From RPQJ01 sp963762315 (GTDB taxonomy: Bacteria; Pseudomonadota; Gammaproteobacteria; Steroidobacterales; Steroidobacteraceae), in assembly GCA_963762315.1 (NCBI GenBank), contig CAVXKO010000006.1, positions 310,001 to 374,000 of the forward strand: a stretch of 64,000 nt of DNA. The letters are read 5' to 3'. The translations under genes and the position numbers were made by a program. This document shows positions 35,241-45,311 of this stretch, piece by piece. The notes under the pieces are model-generated. The model did not search any database, was not told the origin of the DNA, and saw nothing but the letters and a program-made list of their open reading frames with translations. The first letter of the stretch is position 1, and every line of letters starts with the position of its first letter.

Positions 35241-37476
35241 CAGCGCCGCCTCCGCCCCGAGCGCAGGAAGCGCGGCCTGCGCTCGACGGCCATTTCACCG
35301 GCCAGCTCGAAATCGACCCGGCGATCGTCGAGCGACACGTTCGTCACCCGCACGCGCAGTCGATCGCCGAGCTTGAAGATCTTGCCGGAGCTGCGGCCGA
35401 CGAGCCGGAAACCGCTGCTGTCGCGCGTGAAGTAGTCCTGCCCGAGCGCGGACACGTGCAGCAACCCGTCGACCTGCAGGCCTTCGAGCTGCACGAACAG
35501 CCCGAAGTCCACGACGCCCGAGACGATGCCGTCGAACTCCTCGCCGACGCGTTCCTGCATGTAGTAGCACTTGAGCCAGGACACCGCCCCGCGGGTCGCT
35601 TCGTCCGCTCGACGCTCGCGGAACGAGCAGTCCTGCCCGAGCGCCGGGAACGCGCCGTGCCACGCGATGAGGTCCTGCGGATCGCCCTCGCGCAGCACCT
35701 GCCGGATGCCGCGATGAACGACGAGATCCGGGTAGCGGCGGATCGGCGAGGTGAAATGCGCGTAGTGATCGAGCGCGAGCCCGAAGTGACCGATGTTGCC
35801 GGGCTGGTAGACGGCCTGGGGCATGGAACGAATGACGGCCGTGGAAATGAGCCCGGCGTCCGGGCGATCGCCGATCTTCTGCAGCAGGTCGCGCAGGTGC
35901 TCGGGCTTGATCTCCTCGGCCGGCGGCAGCCAGATGCCGAACTCGCGCATGAACTGCCGCAAGCGTCTCGAGGCGATCGATCTCGGGCAGCCCGTGCACG
36001 CGATACAGCGTCGGAACCTTGTGCCGATCGAGGAAGCGCGCGGCGGCGACGTTGGCCGCGATCATGCACTCCTCGATCAGGCGATGCGCGTCGTTGCGCG
36101 GGCTCTCGACCAGCGCGGCAACGCGGCCCTGCTCGTCGAACTTCAGCTTCAGCTCGGGCGTGTCGAGCTCGAGTGCACCGCGGCCCGAGCGGGCATGCGT
36201 GAATGCCTTGTATACGCCGTGCAGCGCGAGCAATCGCTCGCGCAGGCGCACGAGCCGCTCGCCGGGGTGCTTGCCCGGGTGCTCGAGGAATGCGCCGACT
36301 TCGTGGTACGTCAGGCGCGCGGCCGAGCGCATCACGCCTTCGAAGAAGCGCGAGCGCGTGATCCGTCCCGTGTCGCCGACACGCAGTTCGCAGCACAGGC
36401 AGAGCCGGTCCTCCTGCGGCACCAGCGAGCACAAGCCGTTCGACAGCGCCTCGGGCAGCATCGGCAGGACGCGATTCGGGAAGTAGACGGACGTGCCGCG
36501 CTCCCGCGCCTCGACGTCGAGCGGGCTGCCCGGACGAACGTAATGGCCGACATCCGCGATGGCGACGATGAGTCGCCAGCCGGCGCCGCTGCGCTCGCAC
36601 CACACCGCGTCGTCGTAGTCGCGAGCGTCCTCACCGTCGATGGTGACGAGTTCAAGGCCGCGCAGGTCTTCGCGGCCAGCGATGGCGTCCTGCGGGATGA
36701 CGCCGGCCGAACGCTTCCGCCTCCGCGACCACGCTATCGGGGAACTCGAAGGGCAGCGAATGGGAATGAATCGCGATGTCCACTTCCATGCCCGGTGCAC
36801 CGTGATCGCCCAGCACGCGCGTCACGCGTCCCACGGGCTGCGCGGAACGCGATGGCTGCTGGGTGAGTTGCACGATCACGACCTGGCCGCTCTCGGCCCC
36901 ACCCAGGGCACCCGCCGGCACGAGCACGCGATGCGTCATGCGCGGGTTGTCGGGCGTGAGATACGCGACGCCGGATTCGACCTGCAGCCGACCGACGACT
37001 TCGCGCGTGCGGCGCTCGAGCACTTCGACGATCGTGCCCTGCGCCTTGCCGCGGAAATGCGCGCCTTCGATGCGGACCGCCACGCGATCGCCGTGCATCA
37101 CCTCGCGCATCTGCTGGCCGGAGAGGTGCACTGCCGCGGACGCGTCGTCCGGCAGCAGCAGGCCGTCGCCGTTGCGGTGCGCCTGGATCGTGCCCACGAC
37201 GAGGCCGGGCAAGTGCTCGCGCAGACAGTACTGGCCGCGCCTGTTCGGCACGACCTCGCCGCGCTTCACCAGCGCCTGCAGCTGCGCCTCGGCCTGGTCG
37301 GACGGGAGCCCGATGGCTTCGGCAACCTCGTCGAGCCGCAGCGGACGGCCCGCCTTGCGCAGCACGCCCAATACGATCGATTCCGCGCTGGGCGCGGGCC
37401 GGCTTGCGCCGCGCGCGCGCGCGCCACCGTTGCTGCCGGAAGCAGCCGCGCGAGGCCCTGTTCTTTGCCTTCTCAT
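35240..37476 (-). CDS. rnr: ribonuclease R (two frame breaks)
   Basis: RNase R is a processive 3'-5' exoribonuclease that degrades structured RNA and works in trans-translation. Order: N-terminal helix-turn-helix (SIVLGVLRKAGRPLRLDEVA), cold-shock domains (HLPGLVVGTIQAHRNGDGLL), the RNB domain with the acidic centre IDGEDARDYDDAVWCE and ERGTSVYFPNRVLPMLPEAL, then an S1 domain (FDGIVSGVVDFGLFVQLEGL). Extra single bases near 36700 and 35960 split it into three frames; repaired length is about 744 residues. The short Arg-rich end lacks the long Lys-rich tail of E. coli RNase R. ATG 37476 follows GAAGGA. Confidence 0.93.
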
Positions 37477-37486
37477 TTTTCCTTCG

Positions 37487-37515
37487 TTGACAGCCCGGGG
37501 GGCCGCCAGTAAATT
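37487..37515 (+). promoter_or_regulatory. sigma-70-type promoter for tRNA-Leu
   Basis: A perfect -35 TTGACA at 37487-37492 is followed after 17 bases by a fair -10, TAAATT (37510-37515). The predicted start lies about 37 bases before the tRNA. It overlaps the region just upstream of the divergent rnr start. Confidence 0.65.
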
Positions 37516-37558
37516 GCGCCACCTTCCAGCGCGGCCCCAAGGCCGCGCGGACACCTGT

Positions 37559-37643
<85 letters not shown>

Positions 37644-37737
37644 CACGACCGGCGTTCGCCAGTCTAGCACTACATAACGCAACCGTCTGTTTTTGCAGGG
37701 TTTTGAGGGATTTCGAGACCTTCATCCCTACCGCTCA

Positions 37738-37803
37738 CCCACCCTCACCCGCCGTGCGGGGCACCCTCACCCCAACCCTCTCCCGCTTGCTGCAGGAGAG
37801 GGA
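37738..37803. repeat. REP-like palindrome (copy 5)
   Basis: CCCTCACCCG boxes are followed by CCTCTCCCGC-TTGCT-GCAGGAGAGGG, a slightly diverged copy of the palindromic unit seen at 1.75 and 10.5-10.9 kb. It lies just downstream of the acyl-CoA dehydrogenase stop. Confidence 0.7.
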
Positions 37804-37810
37804 GTGGATA

Positions 37811-38953
37811 TCACAGCGCGCGCGAGATCAGTTCCTTCATGACCTCGTTCGTGCCGCCGTAGATGCGCTGCACGCGCGAGTCCGCGAACATGCGGCACAC
37901 CAGGTACTCGTTCATGTAGCCGTAGCCGCCGAAGAGCTGCTGGCATTCGTCGATCACCTTCTGCTGCATGTCGGTGATCCACCACTTGGCCATCGCCGCC
38001 GTCTCGGTGTCGAGCTCGCCCTTGATGAGTTGCTCGATGCAGCGGTCCACGAAGACGCGCGCGATGCGCGTGTGCGTCACCGCCTCGGCGAGCTTGAACT
38101 TCGTATTCTGGTAAGCCGCGACCGGCTGGCCGAACACCTTGCGCTCGTTGACGTACTTGACCGTCTCATCGAGGGCGCCTTCCATCGAGGCGACGCCCGC
38201 CAGGGCGATCAGCACGCGCTCGTACGGCAGGTCACCCATCAGCATGTGCATGCCCTCGCCCTCCCCGCCGAGGAGGTTGGCCGCGGGCACTCGCACGTCC
38301 TCGAAGAACAGCTCGGCCGTGTCCTGCGCCTGCATGCCCATCTTGTCGAGCACGCGACCCACGCGATAGCCCTCGAGCTCCGTCGTCTCCACCATAAGGA
38401 TCGACAGGCCGCGGCTGCGATCGTTGGGATCGGTCCGCACGACCAGCATCAGGATCTCGGCCGACCCGCCGTTGGTGATGAAGATCTTGGAGCCGTTGAC
38501 GACGTACTCGTCGCCGTCGCGGATCGCCTTCGTGCGGATGCCCTTGAGGTCGGAGCCCGCGCCCGGCTCGGTCATGCCGATCGCCCCGATCAGCTCGCCG
38601 CGCGCCATCCGCGGCAGGAAGCGCTGCTTCTGCTCCTCGGTGCCGTAATTGAGCACGTAGTGCGCGGCGATGCTGTGCACGCCCTGCCCGAAGCCCGAGA
38701 TGCCGCGGCGCGCCGTCTCCTCGTACAGGAGCGCCTCGTGGCGGAAATCCCCGCCTCCGCCGCCGTACTGCGCCGGAACGTCCATGAGCAGGAAACCGGC
38801 CGCGCCGGCAAGGCGCCAGATTTCCTTGTCGACATGGTGCTGCTTACGCCACTTCGCGTCCTGCGGCAGCATCTCGGTCTCGACGAAACGGGAAATCGCC
38901 TCGCGCAACATGCGCAGGTCGTCGTCCATCCAGGGGGATTCGTAGGGCTTCAT
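37811..38953 (-). CDS. acyl-CoA dehydrogenase family protein
   Basis: A 380-residue FAD enzyme of the acyl-CoA dehydrogenase superfamily, catalysing alpha,beta-dehydrogenation of an acyl-CoA. Domains in order: N-terminal helices, the FAD/substrate motif IGAIGMTEPGAGSDLKGIRT, the beta domain (VVNGSKIFITNGGSAEILML), and the C-terminal helical domain with QLFGGYGYMNEYLVCRMFAD and RIYGGTNEVMKELISR, where the Glu of GTNEV is the usual catalytic base. Chain-length preference cannot be read off. It sits between purA and tRNA-Leu, inside an otherwise housekeeping block. Confidence 0.93.
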   Translation of the reverse strand: MKPYESPWMDDDLRMLREAISRFVETEMLPQDAKWRKQHHVDKEIWRLAGAAGFLLMDVPAQYGGGGGDFRHEALLYEETARRGISGFGQGVHSIAAHYVLNYGTEEQKQRFLPRMARGELIGAIGMTEPGAGSDLKGIRTKAIRDGDEYVVNGSKIFITNGGSAEILMLVVRTDPNDRSRGLSILMVETTELEGYRVGRVLDKMGMQAQDTAELFFEDVRVPAANLLGGEGEGMHMLMGDLPYERVLIALAGVASMEGALDETVKYVNERKVFGQPVAAYQNTKFKLAEAVTHTRIARVFVDRCIEQLIKGELDTETAAMAKWWITDMQQKVIDECQQLFGGYGYMNEYLVCRMFADSRVQRIYGGTNEVMKELISRAL

Positions 38954-39012
38954 GGCAGTAGAGGCTACCTCGGGCTAGTCGGGCTGGAGGTAGGAGAGAT
39001 ACGGCCAGGTAT

Positions 39013-40305
39013 TCAATCGTATGGGTGGCGCAGCACGATGGTCTCGTTGCGGTCCGGCCCGGTCGACACGATGTCGATCGGCACGCCGCCGAGTTCCTCG
39101 AGGCGCGCGAGGTACTTGCGCGCATTCGCCGGCAGCTTGCCGAAATCCGTGATGCCGGCCGTCGCTTCCTTCCAGCCCGGATGCTCCTCGTAGACCGGCT
39201 CGCATTCCGAGAACCGGTGCGGCAGCAACGGCGGTGAAGAGTGCACTTCGCCGTCGATGCGATAGCCGGTACAGATGCTGAGCGTATCGAGGCCGTCGAG
39301 CACGTCGAGCTTCGTCACGCCGAGGCTCGAAATGCTGTTGTGCAGGACGGCGCGCCGCAGCGCGATTGCGTCGAACCAGCCGCAGCGGCGTGCGCGACCG
39401 GTGACCGCGCCGAACTCGTGGCCGACGCGCGAAAGGTGCTCGCCGGTCTCGTCGAACAGTTCCGTGGGGAACGGCCCGGCACCGACGCGCGTGGTGTAGG
39501 CCTTCACGATGCCGAGCACCTTGTGGATGTCGCGCGGACCGAGGCCGGTGCCGACCGCGGCCTCGCCCGCGATGGTGTTCGACGAGGTGACGAAGGGGTA
39601 AGTGCCGACGTCCACGTCGAGCAGCGCTCCCTGCGCGCCCTCGAACATGATGTTGCCGCCGCGCAGCATCTCGGCCTTCAGCGACTCGCTGATGTCCGCG
39701 ACGAGCGGCGCGACGCGATCGGCGAGCGCGACGAGTTCGTTGAGCAGCGGCTGGAAATCGACGACCTCGGCGCTGAAATACCGGCTCAGCACGAAGTTGT
39801 GATAGTCGAGGATCTCGCCGAGGCGGGCCGCCAGGCGATCGCTCTGGAATAGATCCGCCACGCGCACCGCGCGCCGCGCCACCTTGTCTTCGTACGCAGG
39901 CCCGATGCCGCGACCGGTCGTACCGATCGCATTGGCGCCCCGCGCACGCTCGCGCGCGCGGTCGAGCGCGATGTGCGACGGCAGGATCAGGGCGCAGTTC
40001 GGGCTGACGCGCAGCCGCTCGTATACCGGGATACCGCGCTGCACCAGCGCATCGGCCTCGCGGAACAGCGCTTCGAGCGACACGACGACGCCGTTGCCGA
40101 TCAGGCACTGCACGCCCGGGTGCAGGATGCCGGACGGAATCAGGGAGAGCACGGTCTTCTGCCCGCCGATGACGAGCGTATGGCCGGCGTTGTGCCCGCC
40201 CTGGAACCGCGCGACGGCGGCGACCCGCTCGGTAAGCAGGTCGACGATCTTGCCTTTGCCTTCGTCGCCCCACTGGGCGCCGATGACCACGAGGTTTGTT
40301 GCCAT
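39013..40305 (-). CDS. purA: adenylosuccinate synthetase
   Basis: PurA makes adenylosuccinate from IMP, aspartate and GTP, committing to AMP. Motifs are VVIGAQWGDEGKGKIVDLLT, GGHNAGHTL, GTTGRGIGPAYEDKVARRAV and KLDVLDGLDTLSICTGYRID. 430 residues. It lies 26 bases after the DUF2065 gene, as in the classic hflXKC-yjeT-purA string. Confidence 0.98.
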   Translation of the reverse strand: MATNLVVIGAQWGDEGKGKIVDLLTERVAAVARFQGGHNAGHTLVIGGQKTVLSLIPSGILHPGVQCLIGNGVVVSLEALFREADALVQRGIPVYERLRVSPNCALILPSHIALDRARERARGANAIGTTGRGIGPAYEDKVARRAVRVADLFQSDRLAARLGEILDYHNFVLSRYFSAEVVDFQPLLNELVALADRVAPLVADISESLKAEMLRGGNIMFEGAQGALLDVDVGTYPFVTSSNTIAGEAAVGTGLGPRDIHKVLGIVKAYTTRVGAGPFPTELFDETGEHLSRVGHEFGAVTGRARRCGWFDAIALRRAVLHNSISSLGVTKLDVLDGLDTLSICTGYRIDGEVHSSPPLLPHRFSECEPVYEEHPGWKEATAGITDFGKLPANARKYLARLEELGGVPIDIVSTGPDRNETIVLRHPYD

Positions 40306-40331
40306 GTGGGTCTACTGGGTTTGAAGTGGTG

Positions 40332-40529
40332 TCAGGCCCCGCCGCGCACCGCGTACAGCAGCAGGGCGCCGGCGATCATGCTCAGCAGGCCGCCGATACG
40401 CAACGTCCTGTCGTCGAGGTTGGAGAGCATGGCGAGAGTGCGTCTCATCCCGCCCGGGTTGGCGAACGGGATGAGCCCTTCGAGCACGAGATAGAGGGCG
40501 AACGCCGCCCAGAGATCGTGCCATTGCAT
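40332..40529 (-). CDS. DUF2065 (YjeT-like) small membrane protein
   Basis: A 65-residue protein with two membrane segments (LWAAFALYLVLEGLIPFANP and IGGLLSMIAGALLLYAV) matching the YjeT/DUF2065 family. Its function is unknown. Position between hflC and purA is the family's usual place. Confidence 0.92.
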   Translation of the reverse strand: MQWHDLWAAFALYLVLEGLIPFANPGGMRRTLAMLSNLDDRTLRIGGLLSMIAGALLLYAVRGGA

Positions 40530-40556
40530 CCCGTTGCGCCCGCCACCCGAGGCCGG

Positions 40557-41427
40557 TCAGCGTCCCGATTCCTTCAGGTACTTGAAGAACTCGCCGTCGG
40601 GGGCGACCACCAGGATGTCGCCCTGCTTCCCGAGCGATTTGCGGTAGGCCTGCATGCTCCGGTAGAACGCGTAGAACTCCGGGTTGCGGCTGTGGGCCTT
40701 CGCGTAGATGTCGGCCGCCTGCGCGTCGCCCTCGCCCTTGGTCATCTCGGCCTGGCGATACGCATTGGCGAGGATCTCCGTCCGCTGGCGGTCCGCCTCG
40801 GCGCGCGTCTGCTCCGAGACCGCCGAACCTTCCGCGCGCAGCTGCGCGGCCTGACGGGCGAAGTCCTGGCTCATGCGACGGAACACCGAGTCGCTCACCT
40901 CTTCCGGCAGCTCGATGCTCTTGACGCGGACGTCGACCAGCGCGATGCCGAGGTCGCCGACGTTGGCGCCCGCGATCTTCAGCACTTCGCCGAGGAACTC
41001 GCTGCGCTCGGCCGCGACCACCTGCTGGATGGTGCGTTTCGCGATGACGCTCTTGATGCCGTCCTTGACGATTTCGCCGAGCGCGGCGGTTGGCCACTTC
41101 CTCGCTGCCACCCGACGTCGAGGTGTAGAACTTCGCGACGTCGTTGATGCGCCACTTGACGAAGAAGTTGATCTTGAGGATCTTCCCTTCGCTGGTGAGG
41201 AACTGCTCCGCCGGATAGTCCTCGGTCAGGATGCGCCTGTCGAACTTCTTGACGTTGTGCAGGAACGGCACCAGGAAGTGCAGGCCCGGCTTGAAGTCCG
41301 CGCGCACGATCTTGCCGATTTCCATCTTCAGCGCGAGCTCGGTCTCGCGGACCGTGAAAGCCGACATCGAGAACAGCAGGATCGCGAAACCCGCGAACAG
41401 AAGCGGCAGGATGCTACGGTTGGTCAT
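40557..41427 (-). CDS. hflC: HflC, modulator of FtsH protease (one frame break)
   Basis: HflC is an SPFH/prohibitin-type protein that forms the HflKC cage around FtsH in the inner membrane. The N-terminal anchor (LLFAGFAILLFSMSAFTV) and first SPFH part (LALKMEIGKIVRADFKPGLH, SEGKILKINFFVKWRINDVA) are in one frame; the rest (ALGEIVKDGIKSVIAKRTIQ, SRNPEFYAFYRSMQAYRKSL) is in another. One extra base near 41092 accounts for this. Corrected length is about 289 residues. The ATG overlaps the hflK stop (TGATG). Confidence 0.92.
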
Positions 41428-42588
41428 CAGCGTGTCCCCCGCTCGCGGGTCGCCTCGACCGTGGTGGTGGCCGTAGCGTCGGCCGCCGGCTGCTTCGCCG
41501 GCGCGGTAGCCGGTATCTGGCGCTGCTCGTCGAGCGTCAGCGTGCGGGTGCGCTGCTCGGTGAGCTTGTCGAGCGGCAGGTAGATCATGCTGCCGGTGCC
41601 CTTGGTGTCGACCAGCACCTTGTTGGTGTTGCCGAACACTTCTTCCATGGTCTCGAAATAGAGGCGCTGGCGGGTCACCCCCGGCGCGCGTTCGTAGCTT
41701 TCGAGCAACTTGGCGAACCGCGCCGCTTCGCCCTCCGCGTCGGCGACGAGCCGCGCCTTGTACGCGTTCGAGTCCTCGAGCTGGCGGGCCGCGGAGCCCT
41801 TGGCCTTCGGCAGGATGTCGTTCGCGTACGCCTGTGCTTCGAGCGCCAGGCGCTCCTTGTCCTCGCGGGCCTTGATCGCATCGCGCTGCGAGCTCTGCAC
41901 CTGGTCCGGCACGTTGACGCCCTGCAGGTTGACCGACGTCACTTCGATGCCCGTCTTGTACGAATCGAGCGTGCGCTGGATCAGGTCCTTGGTCCTGCCC
42001 GTGATTTCCTGGCGCCCCGCTTCGAGCACGGATTCGAGCTTGCTGCGGCCGACGACCTCGCGGATCGCGCTCTCGCTGACCTCGCCGAGCGTCGCTTCCG
42101 GTTCGCGCACGTTGAACACGAACGACACCGGGTCGGCGCGCCGGTACTGCACGGCGATGTTGATGTCGACGAGGTTCTCGTCGGACGTCAGCATCGCGTC
42201 TGGTCGGAGAAGCTCTCGACCGAGTCGACGTTGACGATCTGCCGGGCCTCGATCGGCCACGGCAGGTGAATGTTGATGCCCGGGTCGGCCGTGCGCGACG
42301 AACTGCCCGAAGCGGGTCACGACGGCACGCTCGGCCGCGTCGACCTTGTAGATGCCGGTGAGGCGCCCAGATCGCGAGCAGCACGATCACGACCGTCGCG
42401 AAGCCGAAGCCGCGCATGGCCGAGCCGCCGCCGCCACCCTCGGCGCCGCCGCCGCCGCTGCTGCCGCCGCCGAACATCGCCGACAGCTTGCGTTGCAGGT
42501 TCCGCAGGGCCTCGTCCAGGTCGTTCGGACCCTGGTTGGGGCGATTGCCCCAGGGATTGCGGTTCCTGCCCGGTTCGTTCCAGGCCAT
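41427..42588 (-). CDS. hflK: HflK, modulator of FtsH protease (three frame breaks)
   Basis: HflK partners HflC. Family N-terminus MAWNEPGRNRNPWGNRPNQG, a Gly-rich stretch and one membrane segment (FGFATVVIVLLAIWA) lead into the SPFH domain. The frame then changes near 42363 (before LTGIYKVDAAERAVVTRFGQ), near 42295 (before DPGINIHLPWPIEARQIVNV) and near 42197 (before MLTSDENLVDINIAVQYR). The first two are +1; the last is a one-base deletion, the only such case in the window. Corrected length is about 386 residues. Three breaks in 170 bases mark a poor-quality patch. Confidence 0.9.
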
Positions 42589-42613
42589 GAGTTGCTTCGC
42601 TCCGGATGAAGGA

Positions 42614-43948
42614 TCAGCTCACTGCCGTGAGCCGGTGAGATTGTAGGAACGGCCCCGCTGCCGCACAAGGCGCGGTTTCCGCTGGCAATTCGATGCCTTC
42701 CTCGCGGCAGATTCGCGCAAGCTCGTGCCGGCGCAGGCTGATCTCGAGTTCGAGCCAGCCGTCGTCGAGCGTGTGCTGGCCAAGAACAGCCCCCGCTTCG
42801 AACAGCCGCGCCCTCGCCCGGCCCTTGCTGGGCGGCAGCTTGAGGCGGCAATGGCACAGGTCCGAGCCCAGGGCCTCGTGCAGCGCGGCGTGCAGCTGGT
42901 CCACGCCGGCGCCGGTCTGGGCGGAGAGCCAGACGCGCAACGGGCGCCCGTCGAGGCCGCGCTCGACTCGAGCCTCGTCGCCCGTCCGGTCGATCTTGTT
43001 GTAGACCTCGATCTGGGGCAGCTCGTTCGCCTCGATCGACTCGAGCACTTCGTTCACCTGCGCGATGCGATCGGCCCTTTCAGGATCCGAAGCGTCGATC
43101 ACGTGCAGCAGCAGTTTCGCCTCGCGGGCCTCCTGCAGCGTCGAGCGAAACGCGGCGACGAGCTCGTGCGGCAGGTCACGCACGAAGCCGACGGTATCTG
43201 CCAGCGCGGTCTCGAGCCCCGGAGCGAGGTGGAGGCGCCGCACCGTGGGATCGAGCGTGGCAAACAGCTGGTCGGCTACATAGGCGCCGGCCGACGTCAG
43301 GCGATTGAACAGCGTGGACTTGCCGGCGTTCGTGTAACCGACGAGCGCGACGGTGGGCACTTCGGCCCGCTTGCGCTCCTGGCGGGTCGTCGCCCGCTGC
43401 ACGAGCACCTTGTCCAGGCGATCGTTCAGGGCCTTGATCCGCTTGGCGATCAGGCGGCGATCGGTCTCGAGCTGGGTCTCGCCCGGGCCGCGCAGGCCGA
43501 TGCCGCCTTTCTGCCGCTCGAGGTGGGTCCACCCTCGCACCAGGCGCGTGGACATGTGCTGCAGCTGCGCCAGTTCGACCTGCAGCTTGCCTTCGAAGGT
43601 ACGCGCCCGCTGCGCGAAGATGTCGAGAATCAGGCCGCTGCGATCGAGCACGCGGCACTGCAGTTCCTTTTCGAGATTGCGCTCCTGGCTAGGGCTCAGC
43701 GCGTGATCGATCACGACCAGGTCGGCGCCGAGCGCGACGATGCGTTCGCGCAGCTCCTCGACCTTGCCGCTGCCGACGAGAAAACGCGGGGCGGCGGAGC
43801 GACGCGTGACCGTCACGACCTCGAGCACGACGGCACCGGCCGAGCGCGCCAGCTGGACGAACTCCTCGACGCGATCGGCATCGGGCGCGTGCCCGATCCC
43901 GACGCAGACCAGCAGCGCGCGCTCTCCGCTACCCGGCCGGTCGAACAA
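42614..43948 (-). CDS. hflX: GTPase HflX
   Basis: HflX is a ribosome-splitting GTPase acting on stressed or hibernating ribosomes. The N-terminal HflX domain (FVQLARSAGAVVLEVVTVTR, LVVIDHALSPSQERNLEKEL) precedes a coiled linker and the G domain with G1 VALVGYTNAGKSTLFNRLTS and DTVGFVRDLPHELVAAFRST. 444 residues. It lies between hfq and hflK, the standard order. Confidence 0.97.
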   Translation of the reverse strand: MFDRPGSGERALLVCVGIGHAPDADRVEEFVQLARSAGAVVLEVVTVTRRSAAPRFLVGSGKVEELRERIVALGADLVVIDHALSPSQERNLEKELQCRVLDRSGLILDIFAQRARTFEGKLQVELAQLQHMSTRLVRGWTHLERQKGGIGLRGPGETQLETDRRLIAKRIKALNDRLDKVLVQRATTRQERKRAEVPTVALVGYTNAGKSTLFNRLTSAGAYVADQLFATLDPTVRRLHLAPGLETALADTVGFVRDLPHELVAAFRSTLQEAREAKLLLHVIDASDPERADRIAQVNEVLESIEANELPQIEVYNKIDRTGDEARVERGLDGRPLRVWLSAQTGAGVDQLHAALHEALGSDLCHCRLKLPPSKGRARARLFEAGAVLGQHTLDDGWLELEISLRRHELARICREEGIELPAETAPCAAAGPFLQSHRLTAVS

Positions 43949-43977
43949 CTAAGCCATTCCTTCGCCGCACACCCTCG

Positions 43978-44238
43978 TCAGGCGGCGGGCGCGTCGTCAG
44001 CGGCGGGGGCGTCTTCGTCGTCCCCGGCCAGCCGAACGTTGCGGGCCGGCACCACCGTGGAGATGGCGTGCTTGTAGACCATCTGGCTGACGCTGTTACG
44101 CAGCAGGACCACGAACTGGTCGAACGAATCGATCTGGCCCTGCAGCTTGATGCCGTTGACCAGGTAGATGGAGACGGGAATGCGTTCCTTGCGGAGCGCG
44201 TTGAGGAATGGGTCCTGCAGGGACTGGCCCTTAGCCAT
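43978..44238 (-). CDS. hfq: RNA chaperone Hfq
   Basis: Hfq is the hexameric Sm-like chaperone for small RNAs. The core is nearly invariant: MAKGQSLQDPFLNALRKERI, PVSIYLVNGIKLQGQIDSFD, QFVVLLRNSVSQMVYKHAIS, TVVPARNVRL. The short C-terminal tail is acidic and Ala/Asp-rich. 86 residues. Own upstream spacer of about 128 bases after miaA. Confidence 0.99.
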   Translation of the reverse strand: MAKGQSLQDPFLNALRKERIPVSIYLVNGIKLQGQIDSFDQFVVLLRNSVSQMVYKHAISTVVPARNVRLAGDDEDAPAADDAPAA

Positions 44239-44366
44239 GGATGGACTCCTTATTTTTCGGTGCCGGTTCGTTCCTGCCGCGCTCTACTTCCATGAGATGG
44301 CCGTTACGCCCGTCACCACCTGGACGGGGCAAGAACGGATCGAGTCTAGCACAGCCCTGCCGGGCC

Positions 44367-45311
44367 CTAGCCCGGCACTGCGCGGCTCACGGCCTGCAGA
44401 ATGGGGCCAAGTTCCTGATCTTCAAGGGATCGCAACCATTGAACGGATTCGTCGCCCCGTAGCCAGGTCAATTGGCGCTTGGCGAGGTTGCGGGTAGCCT
44501 GTTTTGCCGCCGCGACGGCCTCCTCGAGCGTGCCGAGGCCCTCGAGGTGCTGCCACAGCTGGCGATAGCCCACGGCCCGCATGCTCGGCAGATCGGCGCG
44601 AAGGTCGCCTCGTCCGTGCAGGCGGCGCACTTCGTCCACGAGCCCTTCGCCGAGCATCTCGTCGAATCGCACGTGAATGCGCGCATAGAGCTCCTGCCGT
44701 CCGCAGGGAAGCAGCGAGTAGCGCTCGAGCCGCAGCATGGAGGGCTCGGCAAGCTTCTGCAGTTCGGAGAGCGGGCGGCCCGTGAGCCGCATGACTTCGA
44801 GCGCGCGCTGGATGCGCTGCGCGTCGGCGGGACGGATGCGAGCGGCCGCCTCCGGATCGAGCCGCGCCAGTTCCGCGTGCAGTGCGGGCCAGCCGGCAAC
44901 GCGCGCCTCGGCATCGATCGCGGCCCGCACGTCCGCATTCGCCTCGGGCAGCGGCGCGATGCCCTGGGTGAGCGCGCGGAAATACAGCATCGATCCGCCG
45001 ACGAGCAGAGGCACGCGACCGCGACCGCGGATCGCCTCGATCAGCGCGAGTGCGTCGCGGCGAAAGCGACCGGCGGAATAGACCTCCGCCGGGTCGCAGA
45101 TGTCGATCAGGTGGTGCGGGGCCTCGGCGCGCATTTGTGCGGACGGTTTCGACGTGCCGATGTCCATGCCCCGGTACACGAGCGCGGAATCGACGGAAAC
45201 GATCTCCACCGGAAAGCGTCGCGCGAGTTCGAGCGACAGCGCCGACTTGCCGGTGCACGTCGGCCCCATCAGCAGCACCGCGTCGAGCGCGCCCACCGCC
45301 GTGCCCGTCAC
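44367..45311 (-). CDS. miaA: tRNA dimethylallyltransferase
   Basis: MiaA adds the isopentenyl group to A37 of tRNAs reading UNN codons. Motifs are LLMGPTCTGKSALSLELARR, VSVDSALVYRGMDIGTSKPS, HHLIDICDPAEVYSAGRFRR, LVGGSMLYFRALTQGIAPLP and RAVGYRQLWQHLEG. About 314 residues from the GTG at 45311, which overlaps the mutL stop by four bases (GTGA). Confidence 0.97.
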   Translation of the reverse strand: MTGTAVGALDAVLLMGPTCTGKSALSLELARRFPVEIVSVDSALVYRGMDIGTSKPSAQMRAEAPHHLIDICDPAEVYSAGRFRRDALALIEAIRGRGRVPLLVGGSMLYFRALTQGIAPLPEANADVRAAIDAEARVAGWPALHAELARLDPEAAARIRPADAQRIQRALEVMRLTGRPLSELQKLAEPSMLRLERYSLLPCGRQELYARIHVRFDEMLGEGLVDEVRRLHGRGDLRADLPSMRAVGYRQLWQHLEGLGTLEEAVAAAKQATRNLAKRQLTWLRGDESVQWLRSLEDQELGPILQAVSRAVPG

